64,000 bases of DNA from Boswellia sacra (GCA_013180625.2 SNVD02002508.1:62001-126000); one strand, 5' to 3'; positions 10,957 through 23,402 are shown, numbered from the stretch's first letter. Notes: generated by a model from the letters alone, not told the origin. A program made the numbers and translations.

Positions 10957-12744
10957 TGAGCGGGGCTTTTATCCCGCCAAAGCGTTTGCAACCACGACAT
11001 TGTGTCAAAGCCTCTTTCAAGACTTAAGGAAACACAAACGAGCCATGGGCACGTCTGAAGAATGGAGTTGCCACCTAACTAATCAATTAGGAATGAATAA
11101 GTGCAATTTGATCCTCACTTTGTGACCTAAGCTACCCTTATCCCTTCAGAGATGGATTCAGGACGTTAGGTACGAGTTATTCGATCGGCCTAGATATAAA
11201 TCCAACCTCCTCTGAGAAATACCAAATAAGAATAGCTTGTGTTGTTACCTAGCCCACTTAGCGTTATTTGTTTTATGCACACATTTTCATTTTTTATTTT
11301 TATTAGACATGTGAGGTGAATTCATTCATAGCAATTGTATATTCATACAAAGAAAGAGGGAGGAAAATAGATTACATTTTCTTTCAAACATGGGGAAAAA
11401 GGAGAGAATTACAATAGTTGTCTCTCAACAATAAAAATATTCCATACCTTCATATACATTCAAAACTCAATAGATGATGAATTCCTCACCACCATATGTG
11501 AGTCTATTCAATGTCTATTATGCTTCTTACATGTCCATTCAAACATAATTTACTAAGGCATTCATTCTTAGTGATGGTTTCTCACAATCAATGTGAGTCC
11601 GCCATCACTTCATGGCATCACACAATTGCACTTCTTAATACACAAACATTCATGCATTCATAAATCATACAAAGCCATAATCCAATATCATGGCATTTTA
11701 GCCTAGTTTTGATAACTTCTATCATGGCATTCTACCTAGCACTATTCTAGCATAATTCATATTAATTCATAATTTCATGGCATTTCTAGCCTAATTCAAA
11801 CAATTAATCAACATTGATGATAACATTCCATTGTAAAATGGTAATTCTTACCTATTTTATGCCATTTCATAGCGTTCACCACAGCAAATAAATTATCCTA
11901 GGATGATTCTAATCATGTGCTCCTAGGTATAATTCTAAGCATGTGCTCCTAGACATGTTTCTAAGCATTTGAAAAGAAATTAAACTTCTAAGCATGATTC
12001 TAATAAAGGAGAGATAGTGGGCTTTCCTTTACATGCTTATTCATCTCGCAAAACAAATAAGGGTTAGACAATTCATAAAACCTTGAACATACTTCCAAGC
12101 ATAAAATCAAACCTTAAACATGCTTATTCTAAGCAAGGAAAATGAAAGACAAGATAGGAGGGAGAACAAAAAACTACTCTTAAGACGCATCCTTTCCGGG
12201 TTTAGAGTAATATAAAATGCTCGAAAATATTAGACTATAAAGGACTCATTGGAATACTCACAAGTGTGTCTTAGAGGGAGAAAGAAAATTTCTAGATGCC
12301 TTGAGAAGTGTGCCAAAGGTGTGATTGTATAGGCTTTCCTTAGAGGGAAATGTTGATAAAAAACCAATGTGGGATTCAGATGAACAGTAATGCGTGAGCA
12401 GTGTGCTAGCTGTTTGGCGCTTCATAATTTACAATTTTATAATGTAGTCCCTCATGATCTTTGTCTATTCAATTGCTTATAACATTTCGAATTCAACTTC
12501 GCTTCATGATCTGTAAATTTCTATGAAAGTTAGACATCCGTAGCTTCGCAACGGTGTATGATTCATCATCAAATTCTTCCTGGATTAACTTCAGTGATTT
12601 TTTGAAGTCATACATCAGTTTTTTAGGCCTTTCACCAACTTCGTCTCACCTTTCCTTTCTTGGGATCGAAGGGCATTTTAGTCATTTTTTTGCTCAACAT
12701 TCATCTTCGTTCCTTCATTATGCCTCCAAAAATCAATGTCTACA
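10957..12744 (-). repeat. 5' LTR of Tat element Y (1788 bp)
   Basis: On the minus strand the LTR starts TGTAGACATTG at 12744 and ends GCCCCGCTCA at 10957. It is homologous along its length to solo LTR Z (44810-46693) and the X1 LTR (43763-47735) in opposite orientation. Examples are the shared block around CTAACCCTTATTTGTTTTG and the terminal TCGCGG…GCAAGCGCT region. At 12745 the sequence changes abruptly to plus-strand X1 polymerase, marking the insertion point. Confidence 0.8.
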
Positions 12745-12817
12745 CATGGACAGGCTGAAGAAGTATTTTGTGTTAAAAAAAAAGAAAGATGAGAAAAATG
12801 AGAGGAAAAATAATTAA
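12745..12817 (+). pseudogene. Last codons of X1 integrase
   Basis: The frame MDRLKKYFV followed by a lysine-rich tail matches the end of the X2 integrase (MDRLKKCFV at 48756-48786) and the usual end of Tat-lineage polymerases. The rest of the polymerase is missing because element Y's LTR abuts it at 12744. Confidence 0.7.
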
Positions 12818-13559
12818 TCAGAAAATCAGGAATGGCTGATTAATGGCAGGAGTTGTCTTGTTGCGCACATGTTATTAGAAGGATAAAAGATTGTACTCTT
12901 ATTAATGAAATGATTTTTTTTTAGAATAAATATGCCTTTTGAAATGTCTTATTATTCTGTATAATAATAAAAGGAAAACATCAAACATCTAAGTAAGTAA
13001 CAATGTCGCCTCTATCTCATCGATGAACTATGAATGGGCTTACCATATCGATAACAGCACTGTCTACCTCAAATAACAGGATCAGGAATAAAAGCTTGAA
13101 AAGTCATCCAATCCTTATGCTGGTTGTCTGTCTCAAACTCAAGACCATGGAATAGATTCCTCCCAATGGTATGATGTGGTCAAGAATCCTGCACATGCTC
13201 TAGATAACAAGCAAACAGTTTTCCAGGACCAAAAGTAGTCACTTAATCCATGATTTAAAGCATACTGTCGACATAGTTTAGCGGGATCATAGAATGAACT
13301 ATCCGTGAAACCTGTTAAAGGCATGCATGTGTTATAGGTTATGACCGTCACATGCTCTAATCTCTGCCATGGACAGTACCAACAAATTTTAGTATCAAAG
13401 ATGACGCGAAGCTAGTCAATCCAAGAGGAACATCTCCCAACTCTTCTCATTGTATGAAGTCGAGGACTGTAACAGGAAATGTCTCTTTTAGGCAGAGCTA
13501 GAATACACAACCTCTCTTATAACTAGATCTAAGGAAGAAAATAAAGAAAAGTAAGAAGA

Positions 13560-13800
13560 AGAAGCTTGCTAAGTCAAAAACCCGAAAAAGGCAGCTTAGA
13601 CAAAAATTAAGGCAAGCCCGATAAGCTAAAAACCTTAAAAGGGCAATTTAGGCGAAAGTCAGGGCATGAGAAAAAAATAAGAGCCCTAGCTTAGGCAAAA
13701 GTTAGGGTAAGCTCGCTAAGTCAACAACCTGAAAAGGGTGGCTTATGTAAAAAGTAGAGCATAAAAAAATAAAAAAGAAAAAAGAAAAAAGAAAAAAAGA
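13560..13800 (+). repeat. Degenerate ~60-bp tandem repeats in the X1 3' region
   Basis: Three to four diverged units share the pattern GCTAAG-tc-AAAACCcgAAAAGGGCaGCTTAGGCAAAA, then GTTAGGGCA, ending in an A-rich tract. The same array occurs in X2 at 49560-49850, so it is a family feature rather than a new expansion. Confidence 0.7.
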
Positions 13801-13999
13801 AAAAATGGATCACGAAGGAAGAACCTGAAGAAGCAGGAGACTGCCACCAAATTGCTGACTTGGGGTCAATCTTGACTCAATCTAGTTCGATTAATATTAC
13901 AGCCAACATCAAGGGAACATCTATGAAATTGGATCCCATCTATGAAATGATGGTCATAAGATGTTGATCTCCGAAGTCATCCGATGAGACCAATAGAAA

Positions 14000-15000
14000 T
14001 TGTCCAAGAAAGCAGAACTGAAGAAGGTGAAGCCAACGACATGAAGTCCTGTCTATCATTCCAAGCAAAGGCATGATAGAAGATAATATCAGTCTATCGC
14101 CTTTTGTGAGAACTCCCATGGTAGAAATTGGGATGTCAAAGAAGTGTACAATATCAGATGCCGATGGTGTCGGGATAGTAGGAAGAATGAGGCTCTCAAA
14201 ATTGGATGAGTGATGACTAAGTATAGTGGAGAATTCCTTATACAGAGGGCAAAGCTTTTGCCCATTGAAACGAAAGACGTGATCGTAAGAATCCCAAAAG
14301 GTTATACAGTCCTTAAGAAAAGGGATGTTGAGCTTGATATGATGAAGGAACTTAAGATAATAGAGACCGATGAACTCATGCTAGTCCTCATCCCTTAATG
14401 GCCTTATAAGAGGTTGGAAGATTTTGAGAGAAGGTTCAGACATGTTGAATGATATGAAGGGAAGTCTCGAGAAACAAGACAAAAGGTGTAGAGAAATAGC
14501 AAAGACGAATAAAAACTTCAATAGTGCACAACGAGATAGAAAAAGGAAAAGAGAGGAAGAATCTCAGAGAACTGTCGAAAGGCCATTTGAATGTTTGTTG
14601 ATTGTTGCATGATAGTCGATCAATTGTTAGATAGTCGCCCAGCTATCTGTTGGTTGGCCAACAGTTATTAGGGCTAAACAGCCTATTGGCTCACCTCTCG
14701 CACGATCCTTCAACTTCTGGAACACGTACCAACGAGCGATTTCAAAGTGCATGGCTTTGAGATTTCATAGTTTTATTCAGAATTGAATAAATGATGATGT
14801 ATAAACAAATTTGAATAAATTTGGATGTAAACTTAGCACTACACGCAAAGTGTATGGAATCAAAAATAAAAAATTTTCACTAAGTTTTTGAAAATTGTTT
14901 ACATTTGATTATACATCATAGAAGTTCATACATCGAAGCAAAATAAAACAAAGAAAGCATGAAAGAAGCCGATGGTGACAATCCTCACTCATTACCATTG
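14000..15000. other. X1 3' region without a supported gene
   Basis: Short plus-strand frames exist (14210-14398 and 14424-14612) but show no recognisable domain and have no counterpart that I can see in X2, which is truncated before this point. A cluster of short degenerate repeats of the type CAGCTATC/CAACAG lies at 14620-14690. Confidence 0.4.
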
Positions 15001-17356
15001 TTATCAATATCGAAGGAGAAAGCAGCAACCTGAGCCTTAAGACACTCAACCTCCTGCTCTAGGTGAGTAAGCTCCTAACGACTCTTCTAACCAAGCAGAA
15101 GAATGATATAGTTAGAAAAACTACTAGAATAGAAATCATGCGTACATGAAGCATAGAAGGATATTTTACTTGATATTGATGTGACCTCTAAGAAACATAT
15201 CCAAAAGAAGCGGCATGGATACGAAAGACTCACTCCATGGAAGATCGTAGTACCTGTATTGCATTGCATTTTTTATGATTAATCATTGATTAAAGAATGA
15301 CCAAAAAATTAGGAAACACATACTCAAAAAATGTACCAGAGTGGTATCTTGAGGAACAAAAGGAACGGGTATGTTCGGATTTTCAGTAATCACATGATTG
15401 CTGATCTGTATGCCGGCATCCTATGTATAGACAACATTACTAGGATAAGCTTGGAGGTCACCAATCATATGACTGGCTACAATAGCTATGGTAACTAAAG
15501 GAGTTAGAGGTGGACACAACTGCAGAGCAGCGGTGGAAAAAGAAGCTAATGTGCCAGTCTTGAAGAGGAGGCTCTAGATCTTTTCCCACAACAAGCAAAA
15601 GAGCTATGGGTACGATTGGACACAATTGAGGGATAAGAAATCTCAATAGATCAGCCAGGTCTAATGTGTAACAAGGAGGCTCAAATCCAATCGATGAAGA
15701 AAGTTGTCATCAATAGGAATTCAATCCTTTTCAAGTGAATCCCGGTTGTGTAGTCTGACTCATTTGATTCCATAGCCAAATCAGCTGAATCTATCATCAA
15801 AACCGGTGGTGAAGGAGGAATTATATGGTGTATTGCACCAGACGTGATCACCCAAATACCATATCATGTTGTTCACACAAGGAAGAAAAATGCAATACTA
15901 GTCAAAGGGGGAAGCAACCCTCATAGTCGCGGAACAGTTTTCCTCAAGACCCTACCATTTAGAGTGAATTTGTGAAAGAATAAAGAAGCATGGTAAGATT
16001 ATGATATAAATAAAAATATTAACCATAATATCTTTTTACCTTGCCCCAGGTCATTGTATGAATGTAATCATGAAATAAGTCTAGCTCATGAGACCTCTTG
16101 AGCTCTGCATGATGTGCAGCTCACCTATTCATCTGAGGGAATGAAGAATCCTCACAAGCAGGAAGAAGAGATGGTAGAACTCCTAACTCGTGCAATCACA
16201 TCTATCATGGATAGTACAAAATTAGAAGTGGAAGTCATTTGGACAAAATATGAAGGTGTAGAGAAGAAAGAAGTTACCTCAAAAAGTGGAGCAATTCCTG
16301 TGATCCCAGTAATGCCTTAACAGGCTCAATCCAAACCAGAATATAGCTGGCTGAGAGCAGTAGAGCCCCAGTCAAAATCCCCCACTCGATCGAGATCTTA
16401 GAGGACAACAAGTAAAGTCAAAGTAGTGGCGTTTGATGCATTGGTGAAGAGCATCATACCGAGTAGATAGATAATGAAACTACGAGCATATTGACCCACC
16501 CTGAATGGTCTCCAATATTCGTACAAGGGAGCATACCGAATGGCAATATTGCTCTTGAGTTCACCTCACACCCTAAAAGCTATCGAATTAAATTCTGCTT
16601 ATCCCTTAAATCTGTAATACATGCATAAATAGGAATAGCTTCCCCACCACATGGAAGACTGATTAAGGCGGTAATGTCTAAAGGCATGATAGTCATCTCG
16701 CCAACTATAACATAAAAAGTATGGGTCGTGTCTATCCACCTCTCACACAAAATGGCTAATGCTTGACGATCAGTGTACCAAAGGGTATGCAGAAGACAAG
16801 TGATAAATTCGTAGAAACTGGTATCAGCAATCCTACTCCTTATAGCCTCATTCTCTATCTCTAGAAACCAACTATGGGCTCTAGGAAAATGACACATCTT
16901 ATTCTCATGGTATTCCTAAATTAAGAAATTGAAGTCTCTACATGAAGATATGCCTAGAAAATTTAAAAAAATGGAAAATCAGAGAATGAAGAAGAGTACA
17001 TACTAGACTAATCGTGTGGGAAGCCACGTTGTAGACAATCGACACCTCTTGCTCTTTTAGAAGACCCTTCAATGTCAATTTCTAGTCTGGATCAGCCTTG
17101 TTTAAGTTAAGCTAGACTGGATGGCCTGCCATTGGAAAGAGAAAGTTGAGACGAAGATGTGTGAGAAAACTGCAAGCGAATAGGATGAAAAATAGAAAAG
17201 TTTTGCACAAATGAAGTCGAAAGAAGATGGAGAGACCTTATAAAGGTCCTCAACCGCTATATGGTAGTCAAACCGCTAGTCAACTGTTGACTGACCATTC
17301 GATAACTATCAAACAGCTAGGTAACTATCTGACAGCCAGCTAGCCATTGCTCAAGT

Positions 17357-17525
17357 GAGGGACAAAAAGGGAACGGAAGGAAAGAAGGGAAAAAAAGAAA
17401 GAAAAAGAGGGAAAAGACAAAAGAAAAAAGAAAAGGAGAAAGGAAAAAATAAGGAAAAAGAAAAGAAAGAGAGGAAAGAGAACAATAAGAAAAAAGAGAA
17501 ATGAAGGAAAAAAGCAAAAAAAGGG
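17357..17525 (+). repeat. Purine-rich low-complexity tract
   Basis: About 170 bases composed almost only of G and A on the plus strand (GGAAAGAAGGGAAAAAAAGA type). The minus-strand frames across it are Phe/Leu/Ser-rich by composition and are not genes. Confidence 0.85.
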
Positions 17526-17795
17526 GTGATTCTTCATCGATGCTAAGACACTGACGAAATTATTGAACGAACCAGTGGCAAGCTCCAACCATGGCAATAG
17601 CTTAGAACCTCACAAGGAAAAAAGAGTAACATCAGCAGATAGAATCTTCGATCGGAATCACATGGAAGACTTCCTCCAGATACTAGAAAACAATTTATTG
17701 AAGAATACATTCAACAAGGTAAAAATTTGAACTGATTTTACACCATCAAGGGATGTTTAAATTTTGTAAGGATGCCTAATAACGATGAGAAGATC

Positions 17796-17800
17796 CCCAG
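17796..17800. other. Target site duplication CCCAG of copia(+), left copy
   Basis: CCCAG precedes TGTTAGCCCC at 17801 and recurs at 42580-42584 directly after the 3' LTR end. The copies are 25 kb apart and define the outer borders of the nested copia(+) element. Confidence 0.9.
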
Positions 17801-18062
17801 TGTTAGCCCCAAGGCTACATGATAATTTCGATAATAACAATACACATTGATTCATTGAAGTATTACTAATATGTTTATTTATGGACAAGAATAAGATCAA
17901 TGAAATACTTGTAAAATCAAGAAGAGGATTATTAAAACGAAGCATTGAAGCTAAGGAGAAAACTGTATGTTAAAGGCACCAAAGTTCAAGAAAAAAGTTT
18001 GACTCAAGGAATGTGACACATGAGACATGTTCAATCAATTAGTCATATATTTCTCTATAAAT
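17801..18062 (+). repeat. copia(+) 5' LTR, first part
   Basis: It starts TGTTAGCCCCAAGGC and is homologous to the outer end of the copia(-) LTR in opposite orientation. It is interrupted after TAAAT (18058-18062) by copia(-); the rest is at 25438-26617. Confidence 0.9.
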
Positions 18063-20062
18063 TGTTGACCCAGGTATGGCAACCCAATAGGGGGGGTGAA
18101 TTGGGTTTTTATTTATCAAAAATGATTTAGAAAACTTTTCTTGAAAGATCAAAATTAGTTCACTCTTTCTTTAAGAATAAAGGTGAAGAAGATGAAATTA
18201 GAATTTATCAAAGATGTAATCAAAAGATTAATAATAATGAACAATCACAAAGTGCAAGTAAATGTAAAAAGGAAAGGGATAGAGAGAGTGCAAACTCAAT
18301 TTACGTGGTTCGGTAAACCTTGCCTACGTCCACGAGCTCCTAGCTCCACAAGCTAGGCTTCCCACTAAGTTGTAGAATTCTTTACAACTTGCTTGATGAA
18401 CAACCTCACCAAGACTTTTTCTTCCAACTCTTGATAACATCACACTAAGAGTTCTTCTTGATGAACAACCTCACCAAGGAAACTTCCTTTAACTTTTGAT
18501 AACACCACATCAAGAGTTCTTCTTGATTAACAACCTCACCAAGGAAACTTCCTTCAACCCTTGATAACACCACACCAAGAGTTCTTCTTGATGAACAACC
18601 TCTCTAAGGCAACTTTCTTCAACTCTTGATAACATACAACAAGAGTTCTTCTTGATGAACAAACTCACCAAAGCAACTTTCTTCAACTCTTGATAACACC
18701 ACACCAAGAGTTCTTCTTGATGAACAACCTCACCAAGGAAACTTCCTTCAACTCTTGATAACACACAACAAGAGTTCTTCTTTATGAACAACCTAACCAA
18801 GAAACTCCTTCAACTCTTGATAACACACAACAAGAGTTCTCTCAAGGATAACTATTATCCTTTACAAGAATATCTCACTCTCACCACAATACAAGAACAA
18901 AGATAATTTTTACAACAAAAGTATAACTCTGTTCAAAGAGTAGATAAGGAATATAAAAGCTCTCTAGACTTGATATTTCTCTTGTTTTTTGCTTGATAGA
19001 TGCTTCTCTTGCTCTTTTTCCTGAATGCATGGGAGAAGGGCTCATTTTATAGGCAAATGGGATGAACTTAATCAAGTGAAAACACCAACTCCAAATTTTC
19101 TGCCCACCATAAAAACCGTAATCTTGTCTGCCATTTTTGTCAATGTTCTGTTTGAAACTCGAAAATTTTCAAAACATAAAAGATCTGGAAAATTGAATAA
19201 GCTTTCCAACACATAAGAGCCAAGTCATTTGGATATCTGTAGCTCAGGATACGGCCAAAACACCATTCGGTGCTCATGTGACTTGATTTTTCTTCCATGT
19301 GTCAGTCCACCGAATTGTATGTGTATTATGTCAGCCTTCCATTTGAAATTTGAATTTATTCAAAGAATATGAAATCTGCTCACTTAAATCATCTTTCCAA
19401 TGCCATAAGAATCAAGTCATTTGGATATCTCTAACTCAAGATATGGATAAAGCATCATTCGATGCTCAAATGAGTTGATTTTTCTTCTCCGTGTCAGTCC
19501 ACCGAATTGAATGTCAATTACGTCGGCCTTCCGTTTGAAATTTTAATTTCTTCAAAACATATGAAATGTGCTTCATTAAGTCCTCTTTCCAATTCCATAA
19601 GAATCAAGTCCTTTTGATTTTTCTAGCTCAAGATATGTTCACAAGAATATTCAGTGCTCATGTCAGTTACTTCCATTTGTTTTTCAAATTGCATGATGAT
19701 TTGGACAACCTCACACTTGAAATTTGAATTTCTTTAAAACATATGAAATGTTATAAATTGAGTAAGTTTTCCAAATGCTAAAGAATCACATTATTTGGAC
19801 ATTTGTAGAGAAATATATGACTAATTAATTGAACATTGCTCATGTGTTACATTCCTTGAATCAAACCTTGTTCTTAAACTTTGATGCCTTTAACATGTAG
19901 TCTCCTCCTTAGCTTCAACACTTCATTTTAATAAGCCTCTTCTTGATTTTACAAATATTTCGTTGAGTCTTATTCTTGCACATAAGTAAACATATTAGTA
20001 ACACCTTATGAATCAATATGTATTGTTATCATCAAAATTATCATGTAGCCTTAGGGCTAACA
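18063..20062 (-). repeat. 3' LTR of copia(-)
   Basis: The plus strand reads TGTTGACCCAGG… to …GGGCTAACA, hence TGTTAGCC…GTCAACA on the element's strand. A TATA box (CCTATAAAATGAG, minus strand, 19042-19053) matches the one in the other LTR at 24419-24430. A seven-unit tandem array lies within it at 18400-18845. No gene is present. Confidence 0.93.
18400..18845 (-). repeat. ~65-bp tandem array in the left copia(-) LTR (7 units)
   Basis: Units begin at the motif GATGAACAACCTCACCAAG near 18401, 18460, 18525, 18590, 18655, 18720 and 18784, each containing CTTGATAACA and CAAGAGTTCTTCTT. Several units are about 66 bases, so the minus strand gives a repetitive pseudo-protein, which I do not regard as a gene. 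Confidence 0.9.
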
Positions 20063-20078
20063 ATCTCCCCCTTTTTGA
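20063..20078 (-). other. Polypurine tract of copia(-)
   Basis: On the minus strand AAAAAGGGGGAGAT directly precedes the 3' LTR start TGTTAGCC; this primes second-strand synthesis. Confidence 0.85.
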
Positions 20079-20366
20079 TAATGACAAACCATTGATTGCT
20101 TTAATATAATATCTAAAATCAAGAATGAAAATAAAATCAAAAATAAGCAAAAAGATGACAATTGTTATGAATATAAGCAATCCAACTATTTCTCCCCCTT
20201 TTGTTATCATCAAAAAGATGTAATCACATTAACTACTCCCCTTAAATATATTCTCCCTCTTAACATATGCTACCATTTAAAGATTATAATATTCAAGCAA
20301 AATTAAGACATATCCAACATGCCTAATTCTCTTCTAATTATGCAAAATATATCTTGATTAAGGGGT

Positions 20367-20972
20367 TTAGTCAAATTTAAGTCTAGGGACTAATTCCCAA
20401 ACTTGATTTCTCTCAAATTGGTTTAATTCTTCTTGCATAGCCAAAATCCAACTTTCATCATTTTTGGCTTCTTTAAAAGATTTTGGTTCAAATTGAGTGA
20501 CAAATGCAAAATGATTACAAAAGCTTCTAAAAGAAGAGTTAGTTCTCATACCTTGTGATGGTTCACCAATAATAAGATCTTTAGGGTGAGTTTTTGCATA
20601 CCTCAATTCCTTTGGTAATTCTTAGGAATAATCATTTACTTCTTCAAACTTTTCTTATCAGAGTTGTAATTCATCTTGGCTCTTTTCATCAAGCTTTGAT
20701 TCCTTGATTTGCCTTTCAGCCTTAACAATATCATCATCTAAATTCTTTGAAGAAATCACATTAGTTTCGTCAAATTCAACATGCATAGATTCTTCAATAG
20801 TAAGAGTCTTTTTGTTAAAAACTCTATATGCTTTACTATGGTTGGAGTAGCCAACAAAAATTCCAACATCGGCTTTTGCATCAAATTTTCCAAGGTTATC
20901 CTTGGTGTTTAAAATAAAACATTTACATCCAAAAACTTTAAAAAATCCAATGTTGGGTTTTCTCCTTTCCAA
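20367..20972 (-). pseudogene. Integrase C-terminus and N-terminal edge of copia(-) reverse transcriptase
   Basis: The frame 20658-20972 reads FGCKCFILNTKDNLGKFDAKADVGIFVGYS … KAYRVFN, the copia integrase C-terminal/linker region. The frame 20367-20606 reads EPKSFKEAKNDESWILAMQEELNQFERNQVWELV, the first block of copia RT. Nothing of the catalytic YVDD region follows before the polypurine tract at 20078, so RT and RNase H were deleted. Confidence 0.88.
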
Positions 20973-21111
20973 AGTTCATAAGGAGTTTTCTTTATTAAAG
21001 CTCTAATATGGACTCTATTGATTATAAAGCATGCGGTATTAATAGCTTTAGCCTAAAAATATTTTGGCAAATTATTTTCAAGTAACATGGTCCTAGCCAT
21101 TTCTTGAATAG

Positions 21112-21594
21112 TCATATTTTTTTCTCAACAATACCATTTTGTTGTGGAGTTCTAGGTGCGGAAAAGTTATGTTCAAAACCATTTTCATCACAAAGATTTT
21201 CAAATGCAACATTGTCTACTTCACCACCATGATCACTCCTAATGGACACAATAGAATACCCTTTTTGATTTTGGACTCTTTTTGCAAATTTTGAAAAAGC
21301 TTGTATGGCCTCATTTTTAGTTTTCAAGAATAATACCCAAGTGAATCTTGAATAATCATCCACAATAACAAAAACATAATACTTTCCACCAAGGCTTTGA
21401 GTTCTTGATGGTCCAAATAAATCCAAATGAAGTAATTGTAGAGGTTTATTTGTTGAAATAAATTTCTTTTGTTTAAAAGAAGTTCTCACTTGTTTTCCAA
21501 ATTGACAAGCATCACAAATCTTATCCTTTTCAAATTTTATTTTTGGAAGACCATCAACTAAATCATTTTTAGAAAATTTTGAAATTGTGTCCAT
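21112..21594 (-). pseudogene. Integrase core of copia(-)
   Basis: It contains the zinc finger end (CDACQFGKQ), LLHLDLFGPSRTQSLGGKYYVFVIVDDYSRFTW with catalytic Asp, then RSDHGGEVDN and PQQNGIVEKK with the catalytic Glu. It is open for 160 residues and then breaks at a stop (21112), with the C-terminal part in another frame. Confidence 0.88.
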
Positions 21595-21624
21595 GCTAGC
21601 ATGACCTAGCCTTCTATGCCATAA

Positions 21625-21978
21625 CTAAGCATCATGATTAACAACGAAACAATTTTCTACATGATCATTAACATCAATATCAATTGTATAAATATTACCA
21701 CATCTATTACCAACAAATAATGTCTTATTGTTGCTAACATCCTTAATCACACATCTATTAGGCTCAAAGGTAACAAAATATCCCTTATCACACAATTGAC
21801 TAATGCTAATCAAATCATGTTTTAAACCATTAACAAGCAAAATATTTTCAATAGTAAGTGAAGAAGGGTTACCGATATCACCATGTCGGATTACCCTTCC
21901 TTTGGCATTATCACCGAAGGTCACATATCCTCCTTTCTTCATGATTAATCTTGAGAACTTGGAGGCATCTCCGGTCAT
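21625..21978 (-). pseudogene. Protease region of copia(-)
   Basis: The frame reads MTGDASKFSRLIMKKGGYVTFGDNAKGRVI … LISISQLCDKGYFVTFEP. The catalytic DSGCSRH block lies just upstream in the same region, as the intact counterpart in copia(+) (41163-41609) shows. A stop in the integrase zinc-finger region separates it from integrase. Confidence 0.85.
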
Positions 21979-22045
21979 ATGCCTTGAGCATCCACTATCT
22001 AAGTACCACTTGTGTTTGCCACTGCTTTGTTTCTATAATCAACAT

Positions 22046-23402
22046 TCAAAGAGAGACTTTTTGGTACCCAAATGTTCTTGGTCTTTGGGGGTTAGTTATA
22101 GTACTTTTTGGAACCCATATTTGTTTCAAATTAGGATTTCTCTTAATATAGCAAGAATATACTTTGTGTCCTTTTCTTCCACAATAAGTACATGAATGAT
22201 TATGATTATTCCTATAAGATGCATGAGCAAAATAGTTTTTAAAACACTTTTGATTTTTATGAGTTTTATATCCTAAACCTCTTTTATCAAAAACACACCA
22301 TTGGTTTTGTAACATAAAATTCAAATTTTTTGTGTTTTTTGTAAAACTATCAATAATATTTCTTAAGTCATTATTTTCCTTTTTCAAAATAACATTTTCT
22401 TTCTCCAATTTATCAAAATCCTTTTGTTTTAAAATGTCATTTTCAATTTTTAGTAAATGTATTTCATTTTCCAAACTTTCAAAATCTTTTTGCCTTAAAA
22501 TTTCATTTTCATTTTCTAAAGCTTTATTTATTTCCACCAACTCTTCTAATTGAGATAACATAATTTTTGACTTCTTTTTGAAAGCATTGATTTTTGAATT
22601 TTGTTTATCAACTTGCACATGTAAATTTTGGAATGCTTCAAGTAATTCATAATATGTAAGTTTAGGATCATAGTTTAGAATACTTACCTCATCTTCTCTT
22701 AAAGCCATGAAGCACATGTTTACCACTTCGCAATCTTCTCCATCATTCTCCTTCAAGGTGATTTCATGAGTCATAAGAGAACCCATAAGTTCTTCTAATG
22801 GTAGTTTGGTGAGGTCCTTTGCTTCTTGAATTGCCGTCACCTTTGGCTCCCAAGATTTTGGTAGACACCTAAGAATCTTTCTCACCATTTCAACATTAGA
22901 ATAAGATTTACCAAGAGATTTCAAAACTATTAATAATATCCGTAAATCTAGTAAACATTTCAGAAATTGATTCATCTGATTTCATCTTAAAAAGCTCATA
23001 ACTATGAACTAGCAACTAATTTTGGATTCTTTAACTTGACTAGTTCCTTCATGAGTTACTTCAAGTGTGTGCCATATTTCTTGTGCCGTAGAACAAGTAG
23101 ATATCTATTAAATTCATTTCTATCTAGAGCACAATACAACACATTCATAGCTTTAGCATTCAAGCTCAATTTCTTTTTATCATCTTCACTAAACTCTTTA
23201 GGTTCTTTAAGCATGCATTCCCCATTTTCAATTTTGGTAGGAACAAAAGGTCCTTACAAAACAATAGACCACAAATCATAATCAAAAGATTTCAAGAAAA
23301 TACTCATTCTAGTTTTCCAATAAGAGTAATCACTTCCATTAAAAATGGAGGTCTAGAGATAGAAAGTCCCTCAACATATGAAGTTGAATTAAAAGTTGTC
23401 AT
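22046..23402 (-). pseudogene. Gag of copia(-), lacking the first zinc knuckle
   Basis: The ATG is at 23402-23400, about 40 bases after the PBS. The first residues (MTTFNSTSYVEGLSISRPPF) are followed by a frameshift near 23345. The main frame 22046-22975 has the Gag helices (VRKILRCLPKSWEPKVTAIQEAKDLTKLPLEELMGSLMTHE), a long Glu/Lys/Asn-rich coiled coil (about 22320-22560) and a second knuckle CTYCGRKGHKVYSC. Compared with copia(+), the segment between MTHEITLKEN and DCEVVNMCFMALRE is deleted, removing the first CCHC knuckle. Gag packages the element RNA. Confidence 0.88.

Larger units (their letters stand above)
13139..17130 (-). pseudogene. Antisense plant mobile domain (PMD) ORF of Tat element X1, decayed
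   Basis: Antisense extra ORFs between pol and the 3' LTR are known in Tat-lineage elements, some with a PMD. Here the minus strand opens with MAGHPV at about 17130, with stops. The best frame (16580-16897) reads HSWFLEIENEAIRSRIADTS … LCERWIDTTHTF, VGEMTIMPLDITALISLP, the conserved PMD core. A further segment near 16380-16290 gives DLDRVGDFDWGSTALSQLY, a PMD hallmark. The C-terminal part at 13139-13440 (W-C-P-W … CMPLTGFTDSSFYDPAKL) is also conserved in X2 (49150-49450). Stops and frameshifts break it, and introns may be present. PMD proteins of the MAIN/MAIL type are host nuclear proteins; the role in the element is unknown. Confidence 0.7.

Noticed and set aside
14210..14612. Two plus-strand frames as genes of X1
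   Set aside because: No domain, no start context, and they lie opposite the antisense PMD region's 3' part in decayed DNA.
17317..17597. Phe/Leu-rich minus-strand frames as membrane proteins
   Set aside because: They translate a purine-only low-complexity tract.
18510..18800. Repetitive 96-aa minus-strand frame as a repeat protein
   Set aside because: It is a translation of the ~65-bp LTR array; unit length near a multiple of three keeps it open. The same applies to 23880-24176.
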